From Sapientia aquatica (lineage in GTDB: Bacteria; Pseudomonadota; Gammaproteobacteria; Burkholderiales; Burkholderiaceae_D), in the NCBI RefSeq assembly GCF_004358105.1, contig NZ_SMYL01000001.1, positions 62,001 to 126,000 on the forward strand: a stretch of DNA of 64,000 bases, read 5' to 3'. The notes beneath the pieces are model-generated. The model saw only the letters and a program-made list of their open reading frames with translations. It did no database searches and was not told the origin of the DNA. Numbering within the stretch: position 1 is the first letter of the stretch; each line of letters begins with the position of its first letter. Shown one piece after another: positions 8,787 to 16,851 of the stretch. The position numbers were made by a program, and so were the translations under genes.

Positions 8787-10508
8787 ATGCTTAATAATAA
8801 ACAACTCAATATCGTGGTGGGACTGTTTGCATTCATCTTGTTCTGCTCGTTTATTCATCCATTCCATATCCATCCTTATCGCAATTTTTATCATGATGTA
8901 GGAGCAGGGTTGGCGCTATTTGTTGGAATAGGTGCTTTCTGTAACGTCAGCCGTATTGAATTGTCCGTTCCCTCGTCTGTGTTGCTGCCGATTGGGCTGG
9001 CAGTAATTGTCGGGCTGCAAGTAATAAATGGTTTTTTGATTTTACCGATGGATGGTTTTTTCCCGATTGTCGAATTTCTATGTTTCGGCATGGCGATGAT
9101 ATTTGGTGCGACCATAGCGGCTAATTCGGATGGATTAAGAAAGTTGTGCCTCGGCTTTTCTTGGTTGTTTGTGCTAACCGGACTTGTTTCTCTGGTATTT
9201 CAACACCTTCAGTTATCTACGGCCGATTTAATGCCGTTTGTGATGCCGATTAAACGCGTAATTTCTATTCGACCTTACGGAAATTTCGGCCAGCCGAATA
9301 TATTGGCGCTAATCGATTGTTTTGCGTTGGCGTCAGTTTGGTGGTTGTACACAAATGGGGAATTAAGGAAATGGCCCGCAATCGGAATTACTGTCGGTAT
9401 TTTATGGGGGATCGCTCTCACTCAATCCCGAGTGGCTTGGGTTATTTTGCCATTATTTGTTCTGATCTCGTGTTTTCAGCCACAAGTAGGTAACGTTAGC
9501 GTTCACCGCAAAGTGCTTTTGGGACTGCTGTTGCTGTTTGCACTGATGGTGCTGGCGACCCCAAGTTTTTTCAGTCTCTGTGGCTCTGTTGTTGAGTCGG
9601 TTAATGAGCGGGCGGCGCATACTTCTGTGCGTTTGACTCTATGGCAGCAAGCTTGGAAGATGAGCCAAATGCATCCTTGGTTTGGGATCGGGTGGTTACA
9701 ATTTAGTGCAAATCAAGTGATGTTGGCGTCTTTGTTTCCTCCGACTGAGGTAGCGGACTATGCGCACAATATTGTGCTCAATTTCGTCGCTGAATTGGGT
9801 TGGCCTGCTACGATAATTATCTTAGTTAGTAGCGCGTATTGGTTCTATGTTAGCTGTATTAAACATTGGAATGACATTCAGATTTGTTATATCGGTTTGA
9901 TCTTAATTGCCATTGTTGTGCATAGCATGGTTGAGTTCCCATTGTGGAATGCTTTTATTTTGATTCCCTTTGGCGTTATGGTCGGTGCTGTGCACGGTAA
10001 GCAATTAGGGATAGCGACCTTAAGTTTGGCTCGTGCTTGGATGGGTATCGTCGCCTTCGGTGCGGTCGTTGCCATTGTTGTAGCTTGTTGGGATTATCAA
10101 CGGGTCACGGATGGCTTTCAGTCGGCTTATCGCCAGCAAGTTCTGCATCAAGCTGATGACGGCGGCACCAACAAACCGGAATGGACTTTATTTCCGCAGT
10201 TCTTTGATTATTTTCGAATAAATAAAATAGCGATTTATTCGGGCATGCCCGCCAGTGATATTGAGTTTTTAGAGAAGATGTCATTGAATTTTGGATTTCC
10301 CCCTGTTTTGGAGCGGCTTGCTTTGGCATATGCGCTAAACCAACGTCCGGCAGAGGCGGTTCAGGTACTCATTTCCTCGCAGCGTTTGAATATTAATTAT
10401 TACCCAAATACGTATGCGTTATGGGGCAGTTATGCTAAACAAAACCCGGCGTTGTTTGGCCAAATTTTCGTCAGTTTGCCATTGCCTGAAAAGAGCAAGC
10501 AGCCTTAA
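8787..10508 (+). CDS. pglL: PglL/PilO-type O-oligosaccharyltransferase, copy 1 (Wzy-like)
   Basis: A 573-residue polytopic membrane protein of the Wzy/WaaL superfamily. PglL-type enzymes move a lipid-linked glycan onto Ser/Thr of pilin in the periplasm. About ten membrane segments are visible; the periplasmic loop carries RPYGNFGQPN, TQSRVAW, and MHPWFGIGWLQFSANQ with DYAHNIVLNFVAELGW, all characteristic of this family including the catalytic His region (AHN). HSMVEFPLWNAFILIPFGVMVG matches the C-terminal Wzy_C_2-type segment. Position next to pilin genes argues for pilin as acceptor rather than O-antigen ligation. Confidence 0.88.
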   Translation: MLNNKQLNIVVGLFAFILFCSFIHPFHIHPYRNFYHDVGAGLALFVGIGAFCNVSRIELSVPSSVLLPIGLAVIVGLQVINGFLILPMDGFFPIVEFLCFGMAMIFGATIAANSDGLRKLCLGFSWLFVLTGLVSLVFQHLQLSTADLMPFVMPIKRVISIRPYGNFGQPNILALIDCFALASVWWLYTNGELRKWPAIGITVGILWGIALTQSRVAWVILPLFVLISCFQPQVGNVSVHRKVLLGLLLLFALMVLATPSFFSLCGSVVESVNERAAHTSVRLTLWQQAWKMSQMHPWFGIGWLQFSANQVMLASLFPPTEVADYAHNIVLNFVAELGWPATIIILVSSAYWFYVSCIKHWNDIQICYIGLILIAIVVHSMVEFPLWNAFILIPFGVMVGAVHGKQLGIATLSLARAWMGIVAFGAVVAIVVACWDYQRVTDGFQSAYRQQVLHQADDGGTNKPEWTLFPQFFDYFRINKIAIYSGMPASDIEFLEKMSLNFGFPPVLERLALAYALNQRPAEAVQVLISSQRLNINYYPNTYALWGSYAKQNPALFGQIFVSLPLPEKSKQP

Positions 10509-10616
10509 TTGGTAGTTAAAATTTGTCTGACTTGGCTGCGCCAGAGTGCTATGCTTTTTTGCTCGAAATATGCCGAGTTGTTTGGGTATCGCTTCCTTTT
10601 TATGACAATTCATGAG

Positions 10617-10641
10617 AAAACGCCGTCTCGGCGTTTTTTTA
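10617..10641 (+). terminator. Terminator between the two pglL genes
   Basis: AAAACGCCG-TCT-CGGCGTTTT followed by T residues is a compact Rho-independent terminator. It overlaps an apparent 5' extension of the next gene (ATG at 10612), which is the reason I place that gene's start at 10660. Confidence 0.85.
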
Positions 10642-10659
10642 TTATTGGATTTATTTTTT

Positions 10660-12426
10660 ATGTTGACTAAGCATCAAACCAACATCGCCTTGGCTATTTT
10701 TGCGATTTTTTTATTTCTCAGTTTTACCATTCCCATCCATATTCACCCATATCGTACTTATTACCATGAAGTATTAGGCGTCTTGGCAGTGTTGATGAGC
10801 ATGAGCTACTGGGCCGCGGCTCCTAGATTAGTCGTCAGAATTCCGCATGCCGTGTTACTTCCGCTGGGTTTGATTATCGTTATTGTTGTGCAATTGTTAG
10901 CTGGACTGATTCTTTATCCAATCGATATGTTTTTCCCCATCGTCATCTTGGCGTGTTTTGCTATAGCGATGATTTATGGCGCGACCTTGGCGATGCAGGA
11001 AAATGGATTAAGAAAGCTAATGCTCACTTGTGCCAATACGTTTTTAGTGATTGGTTTGGTATCCGTTTTTATTCAATTTGTTCAAATATTGAAGCTCAAT
11101 TGGATGCCATTTGTGGTCCCATTATCGTGGTCAGATAGCCCACGTCCCTACGGAAATCTTGCACAGCCTAATATGCTGGCTCTGCTGTTTTGTTTTTCTG
11201 TTGCGTCAGTTTGGTATCTTTATGCTGAACGACAAATTCGCACTTGGATTGGCTTTTTTTCGATCGTCTTTTTGTTGTTAGGGTTAGCGCTAACCCAATC
11301 GAGAATTGCCTGGATAATTTTGCCTTGTTATGTTTTGATTAGCTGCAAGCCAGCGATTAATGCGCCAAGAATTTCTAAATGGCTGCTTGCGTCCTTGTTG
11401 GCCGTATTCATCCTGTTTGTATTTGTTGTACCGCATGTGCTGAATTGGTTCGGTATTGCGGCTAACTCAGTGCAAGAGCGCGCCGGGCAAACTGCAGCTC
11501 GATTGGTAATGTGGGATCAAGCGTGGTCGATGAGTTTGGCTCATCCTTGGTTCGGCGTCGGTTGGTATCAATTTGGGACCACACAAGCCTTGATTTCGTC
11601 GCTGTTTAAGCCAACCGAATACAGCAATTATGCACACAATATTGTGCTCAACTTCGGCGCTGAAATTGGTTGGCCCGCAACTATCGTCGTGTTCGGCTCT
11701 GCAAGCTATTGGTTTTATCGATGCTGTTTGCGGCGCTGGAATAATCCCTCGATTCGTCTTATTAGTTTAATGATCCTTGCGATCACGGTGCACAGCATGG
11801 TCGAATTCCCACTTTGGTACGGATTTGTCTTAATGCCTTTTGGCGTAATCATCGGAGCTGCTCATGTCGATAAATTAAAGTGGGAACACATCACCGTTGC
11901 ACGCGGCTGCTTCATCGCGTTTATGGTGACTTGCATGGTGTCTACCGGCGCAATGACGTGGGATTACGATCGCGTAGCAAAAGGGTTTGTCGCCTTGGCG
12001 TGGCAGCAAGAAGGTAAAAAAAATGGAGTGGGAAGCACTGAAAAGCCAGAATTCACGTTCTATTCGCAGTTTTATGATTATTTTCACATCATCAAGATTG
12101 ATCTTGGCCCAAACATGGCCCAATCGGATTTAGATTTTTTAGAGCGCGTAACATTACGTTTTACTTTTCAACCTTTGTTGAGTCGTTTGGCGATAGCGTA
12201 TGCAAATAACGATAGACCTGATAACGCTTTGAAAACCATATTAATTATCAATCGGTTGCATAACGAGCTATACCCGCAAACCTATAGTGAGTGGGCAAAT
12301 TTAGCACAGACCAATCCTCATACCTGTGGGGCAATTTTTACGCGTATGCCTCAGCCAAGAGCGCTAGACTCGATCAGTCCTATTACTCTAAAGTCGATGA
12401 CAAAATCAGAGCCTACCAGCCCTTAA
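10660..12426 (+). CDS. pglL: PglL/PilO-type O-oligosaccharyltransferase, copy 2
   Basis: A 588-residue paralogue of the preceding gene with the same membrane layout and motifs: RPYGNLAQPN, TQSRIAWI, AHPWFGVGWYQFGT, NYAHNIVLNFGAEIGW and HSMVEFPLWYGFVLMPFGVIIG. The start at ATG 10660 gives MLTKHQTNI, which aligns with MLNNKQLNI of copy 1; the upstream ATG at 10612 would translate through a terminator stem. The copies diverge in the C-terminal soluble tail. Two transferases with two pilins suggest either separate acceptor or glycan specificities, or a recent duplication. Confidence 0.88.
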   Translation: MLTKHQTNIALAIFAIFLFLSFTIPIHIHPYRTYYHEVLGVLAVLMSMSYWAAAPRLVVRIPHAVLLPLGLIIVIVVQLLAGLILYPIDMFFPIVILACFAIAMIYGATLAMQENGLRKLMLTCANTFLVIGLVSVFIQFVQILKLNWMPFVVPLSWSDSPRPYGNLAQPNMLALLFCFSVASVWYLYAERQIRTWIGFFSIVFLLLGLALTQSRIAWIILPCYVLISCKPAINAPRISKWLLASLLAVFILFVFVVPHVLNWFGIAANSVQERAGQTAARLVMWDQAWSMSLAHPWFGVGWYQFGTTQALISSLFKPTEYSNYAHNIVLNFGAEIGWPATIVVFGSASYWFYRCCLRRWNNPSIRLISLMILAITVHSMVEFPLWYGFVLMPFGVIIGAAHVDKLKWEHITVARGCFIAFMVTCMVSTGAMTWDYDRVAKGFVALAWQQEGKKNGVGSTEKPEFTFYSQFYDYFHIIKIDLGPNMAQSDLDFLERVTLRFTFQPLLSRLAIAYANNDRPDNALKTILIINRLHNELYPQTYSEWANLAQTNPHTCGAIFTRMPQPRALDSISPITLKSMTKSEPTSP

Positions 12427-12514
12427 AGAATTATTTTTTTAAAAATTCGTCGGATCTTCGGTTCGATCTCTACATACAGGCAACAATGACTATGTTGGCG
12501 ATAAAGGTAAAACG

Positions 12515-13111
12515 ATGATTAGCTACGTGACTTATGAAGTTGCAACTGGATTGATTATTCAATCTGGAACATGCTTAGACGAAAACTTAACCCGATACGA
12601 GCGAGATGGGATTTCAGTCCTGATTGGAAATGGACACCCCGATTTACATTACGTACTAGATGGGAAAATTCAACCCTATTCAGAAGCTGAAATTGAGCTT
12701 AAGAGTAACGAGTCAGAAAACTTCAAATGGCAGATGCCAGAGCGAACGCTACTAGACATGCGCGACTTGCAAACGGCAAAACAGCAAGTCTGGGATCGCA
12801 TAAAGGCCGATCGCCAACAAGCTGAATGCGCGAATTTTTTATGCAATGGCCAAATATTCCAAGCTGATTTGGAGCGAATACCGCTGGCAATGCAATCAGC
12901 GATCGAGTCCATTCTATCCAGCACACCGTTTTCGATCGACTGGATATTGGCCAATAATTGCACTGTCACGTTGGATGCGCCGGGTATGATCGAGGTTGGA
13001 AAAGCACTTAATCAGCAAGTGACAGAATCAAATCGAAAAAGCCAATTGCTGCGACAAAAAATAAATCAGGCAAGCACGATTGCGGAAGTTGAAGCAATAC
13101 ATTGGGACTGA
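12515..13111 (+). CDS. DUF4376-type phage tail-region protein
   Basis: A 198-residue protein. The second half (QVWDRIKADRQQAECANFLCNGQIFQADLERI...SIDWILANNCTVTLDAPGMIEVGKAL) matches the DUF4376 pattern: a helix with conserved Arg, a 'new/old residue' beta turn, then a W/tail-fibre-assembly-like segment. Such proteins are normally encoded next to tail-fibre genes of prophages. Here it is the first phage-like gene of the island, and no tail gene precedes it: the glycosyl transferase stop is only 88 bases upstream. It therefore probably marks the truncated left edge of a prophage. Confidence 0.72.
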   Translation: MISYVTYEVATGLIIQSGTCLDENLTRYERDGISVLIGNGHPDLHYVLDGKIQPYSEAEIELKSNESENFKWQMPERTLLDMRDLQTAKQQVWDRIKADRQQAECANFLCNGQIFQADLERIPLAMQSAIESILSSTPFSIDWILANNCTVTLDAPGMIEVGKALNQQVTESNRKSQLLRQKINQASTIAEVEAIHWD

Positions 13112-13130
13112 GATTTGCCCAATATCCACC

Positions 13131-13154
13131 AAACGCCTTCGGGCGTTTTTTTTC
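13131..13154 (+). terminator. Terminator after the DUF4376 gene
   Basis: AACGCC-TTCG-GGCGTT followed by a run of T residues: a tight stem with a stable TTCG tetraloop. Confidence 0.85.
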
Positions 13155-13182
13155 GTCCATCATTTTTATAAAGGAACTCACC

Positions 13183-13542
13183 ATGACAATCAAAGGCATT
13201 AATAAAGCAATAGAAGAACCCAACACAGGCTCTATCGCCAACTTCCACAGGATCGAATATTTCTCGATTGATCTGCGCTCCAAATACGTTTCGATGATCG
13301 TGCGTGGCTACGTTTCTGAGGATACGTGCGATAGCGGAAGGCTACACATTATGGAGACTAACGTCAGTATTTCGGACGCGCCAACTTTGGCCGACAACAT
13401 CCCTCAATTTTTATATAACGCCATAACCGCTGTCGCCCCCGAGCCGGAGGTGGATCCAACTCAGCCGAACACTGCTTTGCCAGTGAATGTGTTTGCAGGT
13501 GGAGTACTGGTTGGTGAAGTCACCACAAAACCAAAAAAATAG
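13183..13542 (+). CDS. Hypothetical phage protein
   Basis: A 119-residue soluble protein I do not recognise. ATG 13183 has an AAGGA ribosome site; longer readings start inside the preceding terminator and are unlikely. The N-terminal half (MTIKGINKAIEEPNTGSIA, FHRIEYFSIDLRSKYVSM) could be a small beta-rich domain; the C-terminus is Pro-rich (PEPEVDPTQPN) and ends with Lys. It lies between a DUF4376 gene and the holins, a position often occupied by small tail or pre-lysis proteins. Function unknown. Confidence 0.6.
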   Translation: MTIKGINKAIEEPNTGSIANFHRIEYFSIDLRSKYVSMIVRGYVSEDTCDSGRLHIMETNVSISDAPTLADNIPQFLYNAITAVAPEPEVDPTQPNTALPVNVFAGGVLVGEVTTKPKK

Positions 13543-13553
13543 CAGGTCCAGCT

Positions 13554-13901
13554 ATGCGAGAAGAAACAGGTTACCTGTTCATGCTCGCCAAGCTTTTATG
13601 GACGATGTTGCCCGGTGCAATGGGTAGCATCGTCGCTCTTAAATTCTTAGGCGACGAGCTCAGCTTTGGTCAGAAGCTAACGAGCTTTTTTTCTGGATTG
13701 GCGTGCGCGGTGTATGTCGCGCCGATTTTATTAACGTGGTTTTCTATTGAGGGTGAACGGGTTATCGCGGGTGTGGAATTTCTGGCCGGTCTGTTCTCGA
13801 TGGTCACCTGTCGTGAACTGTTTAAAGAGATTAATCACGCCGACATTTTAGGCGCTCTCAAACGGCGCTATTTGGGAGACAAAAATGATGAGCTTAATTA
13901 A
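13554..13901 (+). CDS. Putative phage holin (three membrane segments)
   Basis: A 115-residue membrane protein. Three hydrophobic stretches are visible (around residues 12-32, 41-62 and 70-88), and the C-terminus is charged (ALKRRYLGDKNDE), a usual holin feature. RELFKEINHADILGALKRR resembles holin-like proteins of Burkholderia phages. Holins open the inner membrane at a timed moment so that endolysin can act. The context (two membrane proteins, endolysin, Rz/Rz1) supports this. The next gene overlaps it by 17 bases. Confidence 0.7.
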   Translation: MREETGYLFMLAKLLWTMLPGAMGSIVALKFLGDELSFGQKLTSFFSGLACAVYVAPILLTWFSIEGERVIAGVEFLAGLFSMVTCRELFKEINHADILGALKRRYLGDKNDELN

Positions 13902-14148
13902 TCAAATTTCTAATGGTGTCATGCTGGTTTTATGTTTGTGGGCCGTCTTAGATCAGCGCGTTAGGACCGGTATGTTAGGCACGATTTTGTTTGGTCTAGT
14001 TGGCATAGCTGCTTTCATCAATATTTGTCGGCCGGAGCAGCTTTTAATATCCGAGCATGCGGAAGTGCTGCTCAACGCCGTGCAAGCCTTGCTATCAATT
14101 TGGTTCTGGCTACGCTGGCGGCATTCTCATTGCAAAGGGAGTGATTAG
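13885..14148 (+). CDS. Second small membrane protein of the lysis cassette, holin- or antiholin-like
   Basis: An 87-residue protein with two or three membrane segments (NGVMLVLCLWAVL; GTILFGLVGIAAFINI; VLLNAVQALLSIWFWLRW) and a basic end. It overlaps the previous gene by 17 bases and ends two bases before the endolysin start. Paired small membrane proteins in lysis cassettes are commonly a holin with its antiholin; which one plays which role cannot be told from sequence. Confidence 0.65.
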   Translation: MMSLINQISNGVMLVLCLWAVLDQRVRTGMLGTILFGLVGIAAFINICRPEQLLISEHAEVLLNAVQALLSIWFWLRWRHSHCKGSD

Positions 14149-14149
14149 T

Positions 14150-14647
14150 ATGAATGTATCCAAAAATTTGAGCGCATTTCTAAATATGCTGGCAGTAAGC
14201 GAAGGAACGTGCACCAGTCCTGCCACGCGCAATAATGGTTACGATGTGATCGTGACCGGCTTTGACCGCGTGCCGGAGATTTTTACCGATTACAGCACGC
14301 ACCCATTTGCTAAGGGCAGACCATCTAAAGTGATCAATAGTCGCGGTCTAACCAGCAATGCAAGCGGTCGTTATCAACTCATGTTGCGCGACTACCAGCA
14401 CTATAAGGCTTTGCTTAATCTGCCCGACTTTAGCCCAGCGTCACAAGATAAATGGGCAATTCAACTGATCAAAGAACGTGGCGCGCTGCCGCTCATCGAT
14501 GCGGGTCAGTTTGACCAAGCAGTAGCGCGCTGTCGAAATTTGTGGGCTAGTTTGCCCGGCGCTGGCTATGGTCAACCAGAGCAGTCGCTTGCTCGATTGC
14601 GTCGAGTGTATTTGGATAATGGTGGACAACTGGAGGGCGCTCGATGA
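14150..14647 (+). CDS. Phage endolysin, GH104 (lambda R-like) lytic transglycosylase
   Basis: A 165-residue peptidoglycan-degrading enzyme. The family features are clear: AVSEGT with the catalytic Glu near residue 18, NNGYDVIVTG, FTDYSTHPF, ASGRYQLM, DFSPASQDKWAIQLIKERGALPLID and NLWASLPGAGYGQ. I chose ATG 14150, preceded by AAAGGGAG; a longer frame would run through the holin gene. No signal peptide is seen, so export depends on the holin. It overlaps Rz by four bases (ATGA). Confidence 0.92.
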   Translation: MNVSKNLSAFLNMLAVSEGTCTSPATRNNGYDVIVTGFDRVPEIFTDYSTHPFAKGRPSKVINSRGLTSNASGRYQLMLRDYQHYKALLNLPDFSPASQDKWAIQLIKERGALPLIDAGQFDQAVARCRNLWASLPGAGYGQPEQSLARLRRVYLDNGGQLEGAR

Positions 14648-15132
14648 TGACTGTCTTAAAAGCGATTCCAGTCTCCATTTACTTTTTCCTTGGAGTGATG
14701 GCGCTCTGTGTTTTCTTTGAGTTCCACGGGCGCAATGTTGTCCAGGAACGCTGGGATTTTGCCAAGCAACAACAAGCGTTCAATGATCAACAACAGATCG
14801 ATCAGCGCTATGCCGAAATAGCCGATTTAAAGGCCGCACAAGCGATTACAAATCAAACCATACAGAAAGTTCACGATGAAGAAATTAATACAATTAGCAG
14901 CGCTCTCGCTCGTTCTGAGCGGCTGCGTATCAGCACCAAGTTCTGTCTTGATCCGGCCCGACAAGCCAACACCGAAAGCACCGTCAGCAGCGATGGAGCC
15001 GATACCGGAAGCCGGTTACTTTCAGAAGAAGTGGATAGAGCTGTTAAGCAATTGATTCTGGAGACTGAAAAAGCCACCGCAACGGGCAGGGCGGCTCAGG
15101 CCTTTATCCGCGCGAATGGGCTGGCGGAGTAA
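14644..15132 (+). CDS. Rz-like inner-membrane spanin subunit
   Basis: A 162-residue i-spanin. One N-terminal membrane helix (IPVSIYFFLGVMALCVFFEF) is followed by a long periplasmic charged coiled-coil (KQQQAFNDQQQIDQRYAEIADLKAAQ). Spanins fuse inner and outer membranes in the last step of phage lysis of Gram-negative cells, as a complex of Rz with the outer-membrane lipoprotein Rz1. Rz1 is completely embedded in this gene in another frame (14876-15055). The start overlaps the endolysin stop. Confidence 0.85.
   Translation: MMTVLKAIPVSIYFFLGVMALCVFFEFHGRNVVQERWDFAKQQQAFNDQQQIDQRYAEIADLKAAQAITNQTIQKVHDEEINTISSALARSERLRISTKFCLDPARQANTESTVSSDGADTGSRLLSEEVDRAVKQLILETEKATATGRAAQAFIRANGLAE
14876..15055 (+). 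CDS. Rz1-like outer-membrane lipoprotein spanin, nested inside Rz
   Basis: A 59-residue gene read in the +1 frame relative to Rz and lying wholly within it. The start MKKLIQLAALSLVLSGC is a perfect lipoprotein signal with lipobox LSGC (Cys17 would be lipidated). The mature peptide is proline-rich (RPDKPTPKAPSAAMEPIPEAG), just as in lambda Rz1, and ends WIELLSN. Nested Rz1 genes are known in lambda-type lysis cassettes and are often missed by gene callers. The combination of position, lipobox and Pro-rich body makes this a strong call. Confidence 0.9.
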   Translation: MKKLIQLAALSLVLSGCVSAPSSVLIRPDKPTPKAPSAAMEPIPEAGYFQKKWIELLSN

Positions 15133-15181
15133 ATAAAATTTATCCGGCTAGATTTAAGCCGGTTGAATTGGATTCGATGAA

Positions 15182-15463
15182 TTACGCTGCTTCCAATATC
15201 CGCATTTCAATGTACATGCCAGCATTAGCCGCCATAGTCACCAAGGCATCAATGGCAAACAAATTAATCTTGCCGCGCATTAAATCCGAAATACGCGGCT
15301 GAGTTACGCCAAATAATTTGGCGGCGTCTGATTGGCTTAGATTAGCGTGGGTAATGTAATTTTTTAACTCACGCATTAAGGAAGAGCGCAGCTTCATGTT
15401 CTGCGCTTCTTCCGGTGTGTCTTCAATAGCGTCCCACACGCTGGTAAATTGGTTTTTGCTCAT
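15182..15463 (-). CDS. XRE-family antitoxin (HigA-like)
   Basis: A 93-residue DNA-binding antitoxin. The helix-turn-helix is clear: LSQSDAAKLFGVTQPRISDLMRGKINLFAIDALVTMAANAG, typical of the HigA/COG5606 type. It follows the toxin gene with a four-base ATGA overlap, the toxin-first order usual for HigBA pairs. The protein should bind and neutralise the toxin and repress the shared promoter, where a 16-bp palindrome is present. Confidence 0.9.
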   Translation of the reverse strand: MSKNQFTSVWDAIEDTPEEAQNMKLRSSLMRELKNYITHANLSQSDAAKLFGVTQPRISDLMRGKINLFAIDALVTMAANAGMYIEMRILEAA

Positions 15464-15798
15464 GATTTGATCTCCCTGACTAACTCCCGATAACGCGTTT
15501 CAGCAAGCTCTATATCGGCTTTGCTGGTTTTTTCGGTCTTTTTTTGAAAACAGTGCAGCACATAAATAGCATCGGCAAACTTGGCCACATAGATAACCCT
15601 AAATGCACCAGCCTCATCCCTGATCCGAATCTCGCGTACGCCTTTGCCTATTGTCGGCATCGGCTTCCAGTCGTCAGGCTCACCGCCTTGCTGTACTTGG
15701 TCAAGCTGGAATCCAGCTTCGCGTCGTGCCACAAGAGGAAAAGTACGTAAATCTTCCAGCGCGCTGCCACGGAATTCAACTGGTTTTGGTTTGCTCAT
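15460..15798 (-). CDS. HigB/RelE-superfamily toxin (phage Gp49-like)
   Basis: A 112-residue toxin of the RelE/ParE fold, expected to be a ribosome-dependent mRNA nuclease. Motifs: ALEDLRTFPLVARREAGFQL, MPTIGKGVREIRIRDEAGAFRVIYVAKFADAIYVLHCFQKKTEKTSKADI, the standard Gp49-like pattern. I chose the ATG at 15798 (MSKPKPVEF) because longer readings cross the promoter palindrome. It is co-transcribed with the antitoxin. Confidence 0.9.
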   Translation of the reverse strand: MSKPKPVEFRGSALEDLRTFPLVARREAGFQLDQVQQGGEPDDWKPMPTIGKGVREIRIRDEAGAFRVIYVAKFADAIYVLHCFQKKTEKTSKADIELAETRYRELVREIKS

Positions 15799-15804
15799 GG
15801 AATC

Positions 15805-15833
15805 AATATACAAAATTTTGTATGTCAAGTCAA
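15805..15833 (-). promoter_or_regulatory. Promoter and palindromic operator of the HigBA-like pair
   Basis: On the minus strand TTGACT (15828-15833) and TATATT (15805-15810) are separated by 17 bases, a good sigma-70 promoter. A perfect 16-bp palindrome, ATACAAAATTTTGTAT (15808-15823), overlaps the spacer and the -10 box and sits 9 bases before the toxin ATG. This is the expected site for autorepression by the HTH antitoxin. Confidence 0.8.
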
Positions 15834-15907
15834 GGGTGATTGAAAAATGGAGGCGACGGTGAATAACCAAATAGCGCTGTAATCAGCAAAAAAGACAGAG
15901 CGACAGA

Positions 15908-15927
15908 TTGATTGCAGCAACAATCAA
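15908..15927. repeat. Small inverted repeat between toxin promoter and methyltransferase gene
   Basis: TTGATTG (15908-15914) and CAATCAA (15921-15927) are perfectly complementary around six bases. It lies in the divergent gap upstream of the methyltransferase gene and may be an operator. No T-tract follows, so it is not a terminator. Confidence 0.35.
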
Positions 15928-16030
15928 CCTGACCTCAATTCACTGCGGTAACCAGTAAACCGAGCAAAGGCTCTGCCACCTCGCGAGGCGGGCGGAGAAT
16001 AGCATAAAACACAATAAAAGAGTTTACTTT

Positions 16031-16819
16031 ATGGCATTACCTATCATCCCTTGGCTGGGCGGCAAACGTCGCTTGGCTGATCAACTTATCCCAAATTTTC
16101 CAGCACATTCTTGCTATGTAGAAGTATTCGCCGGTGGAGCTGCACTTTACTTTTTACGGCCACCGGCTGAGGTCGAAGTTATTAACGATATCAACGGCGA
16201 GCTGGTGAATCTTTATCGCGTTGTTAAAAACCACCTAGAAGAATTCGTCCGTCAATTCAAATGGGCACTGGCCAGCCGCGACCTGTTTAAGTGGCTGCAA
16301 GATACGCCACCAGAAACATTAACCGACATCCAGCGCGCCGCCCGTTTTTACTACCTGCAGCACAATGCGTTTGGTGGCAAGGTAGATGGTCAAAATTGGG
16401 GAACAGCCACGACAGCCCCGCCAGTCAATTTGCTGCGGATAGAAGAGAGCCTATCAGCCGCGCATTTGCGCTTGTCGCAGGCCTATATCGAAAATCTAGA
16501 CTGGCACAAATGCATGACCAAATACGACCGCGAACACACTTTTTTTTACTTGGACCCGCCTTATTTAGAGACGGCGGGCTACGGTGTCGACTTCGGCATT
16601 GAGCAATACGAAAAGATGGCCACTTTGATGAAAGTAATCAAAGGCAAAGCAATCGTTAGCCTGAACGACCATCCAGAAATTCGGCGGATTTTTGCTGGAT
16701 TTGAGATGGATGCTGTGCCAATTAAATACTGTGTTGGCGGCGGTGCAAAGTCGGTTGATCGCACGGAGGTGATTATTTACAGCTGGGATCGGTCGGTGGA
16801 GCCGGTGGGGTTGTTTTAA
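16031..16819 (+). CDS. D12-class adenine-N6 DNA methyltransferase (Dam-like)
   Basis: A 262-residue S-adenosylmethionine-dependent methyltransferase. The N-terminal IPWLGGKRRLADQLIPNFP and VEVFAGGAAL form the AdoMet motif X/I region; VINDINGELVNLYRVVKN follows; the catalytic motif is DPPY in FFYLDPPYLETAGYG, and SLNDHPEIRRIF comes next. No restriction endonuclease gene is adjacent, so it appears to be an orphan phage-type methyltransferase, which may protect the element from host restriction. Target site unknown. The gene is a typical prophage passenger. Confidence 0.9.
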   Translation: MALPIIPWLGGKRRLADQLIPNFPAHSCYVEVFAGGAALYFLRPPAEVEVINDINGELVNLYRVVKNHLEEFVRQFKWALASRDLFKWLQDTPPETLTDIQRAARFYYLQHNAFGGKVDGQNWGTATTAPPVNLLRIEESLSAAHLRLSQAYIENLDWHKCMTKYDREHTFFYLDPPYLETAGYGVDFGIEQYEKMATLMKVIKGKAIVSLNDHPEIRRIFAGFEMDAVPIKYCVGGGAKSVDRTEVIIYSWDRSVEPVGLF

Positions 16820-16851
16820 AAATATTCAGCCCCTATTTTCCGAGGAGTGTT

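Noticed and set aside
10612-10659. 5' extension of the second pglL gene
   Set aside because: It would translate through a terminator stem, and the paralogue aligns from ATG 10660.
14641-14655. Left attachment copy of the dusA 5' motif (a CGATGATG match at the Rz start)
   Set aside because: Match extends only about eight bases and lies inside coding sequence of the lysis cassette.
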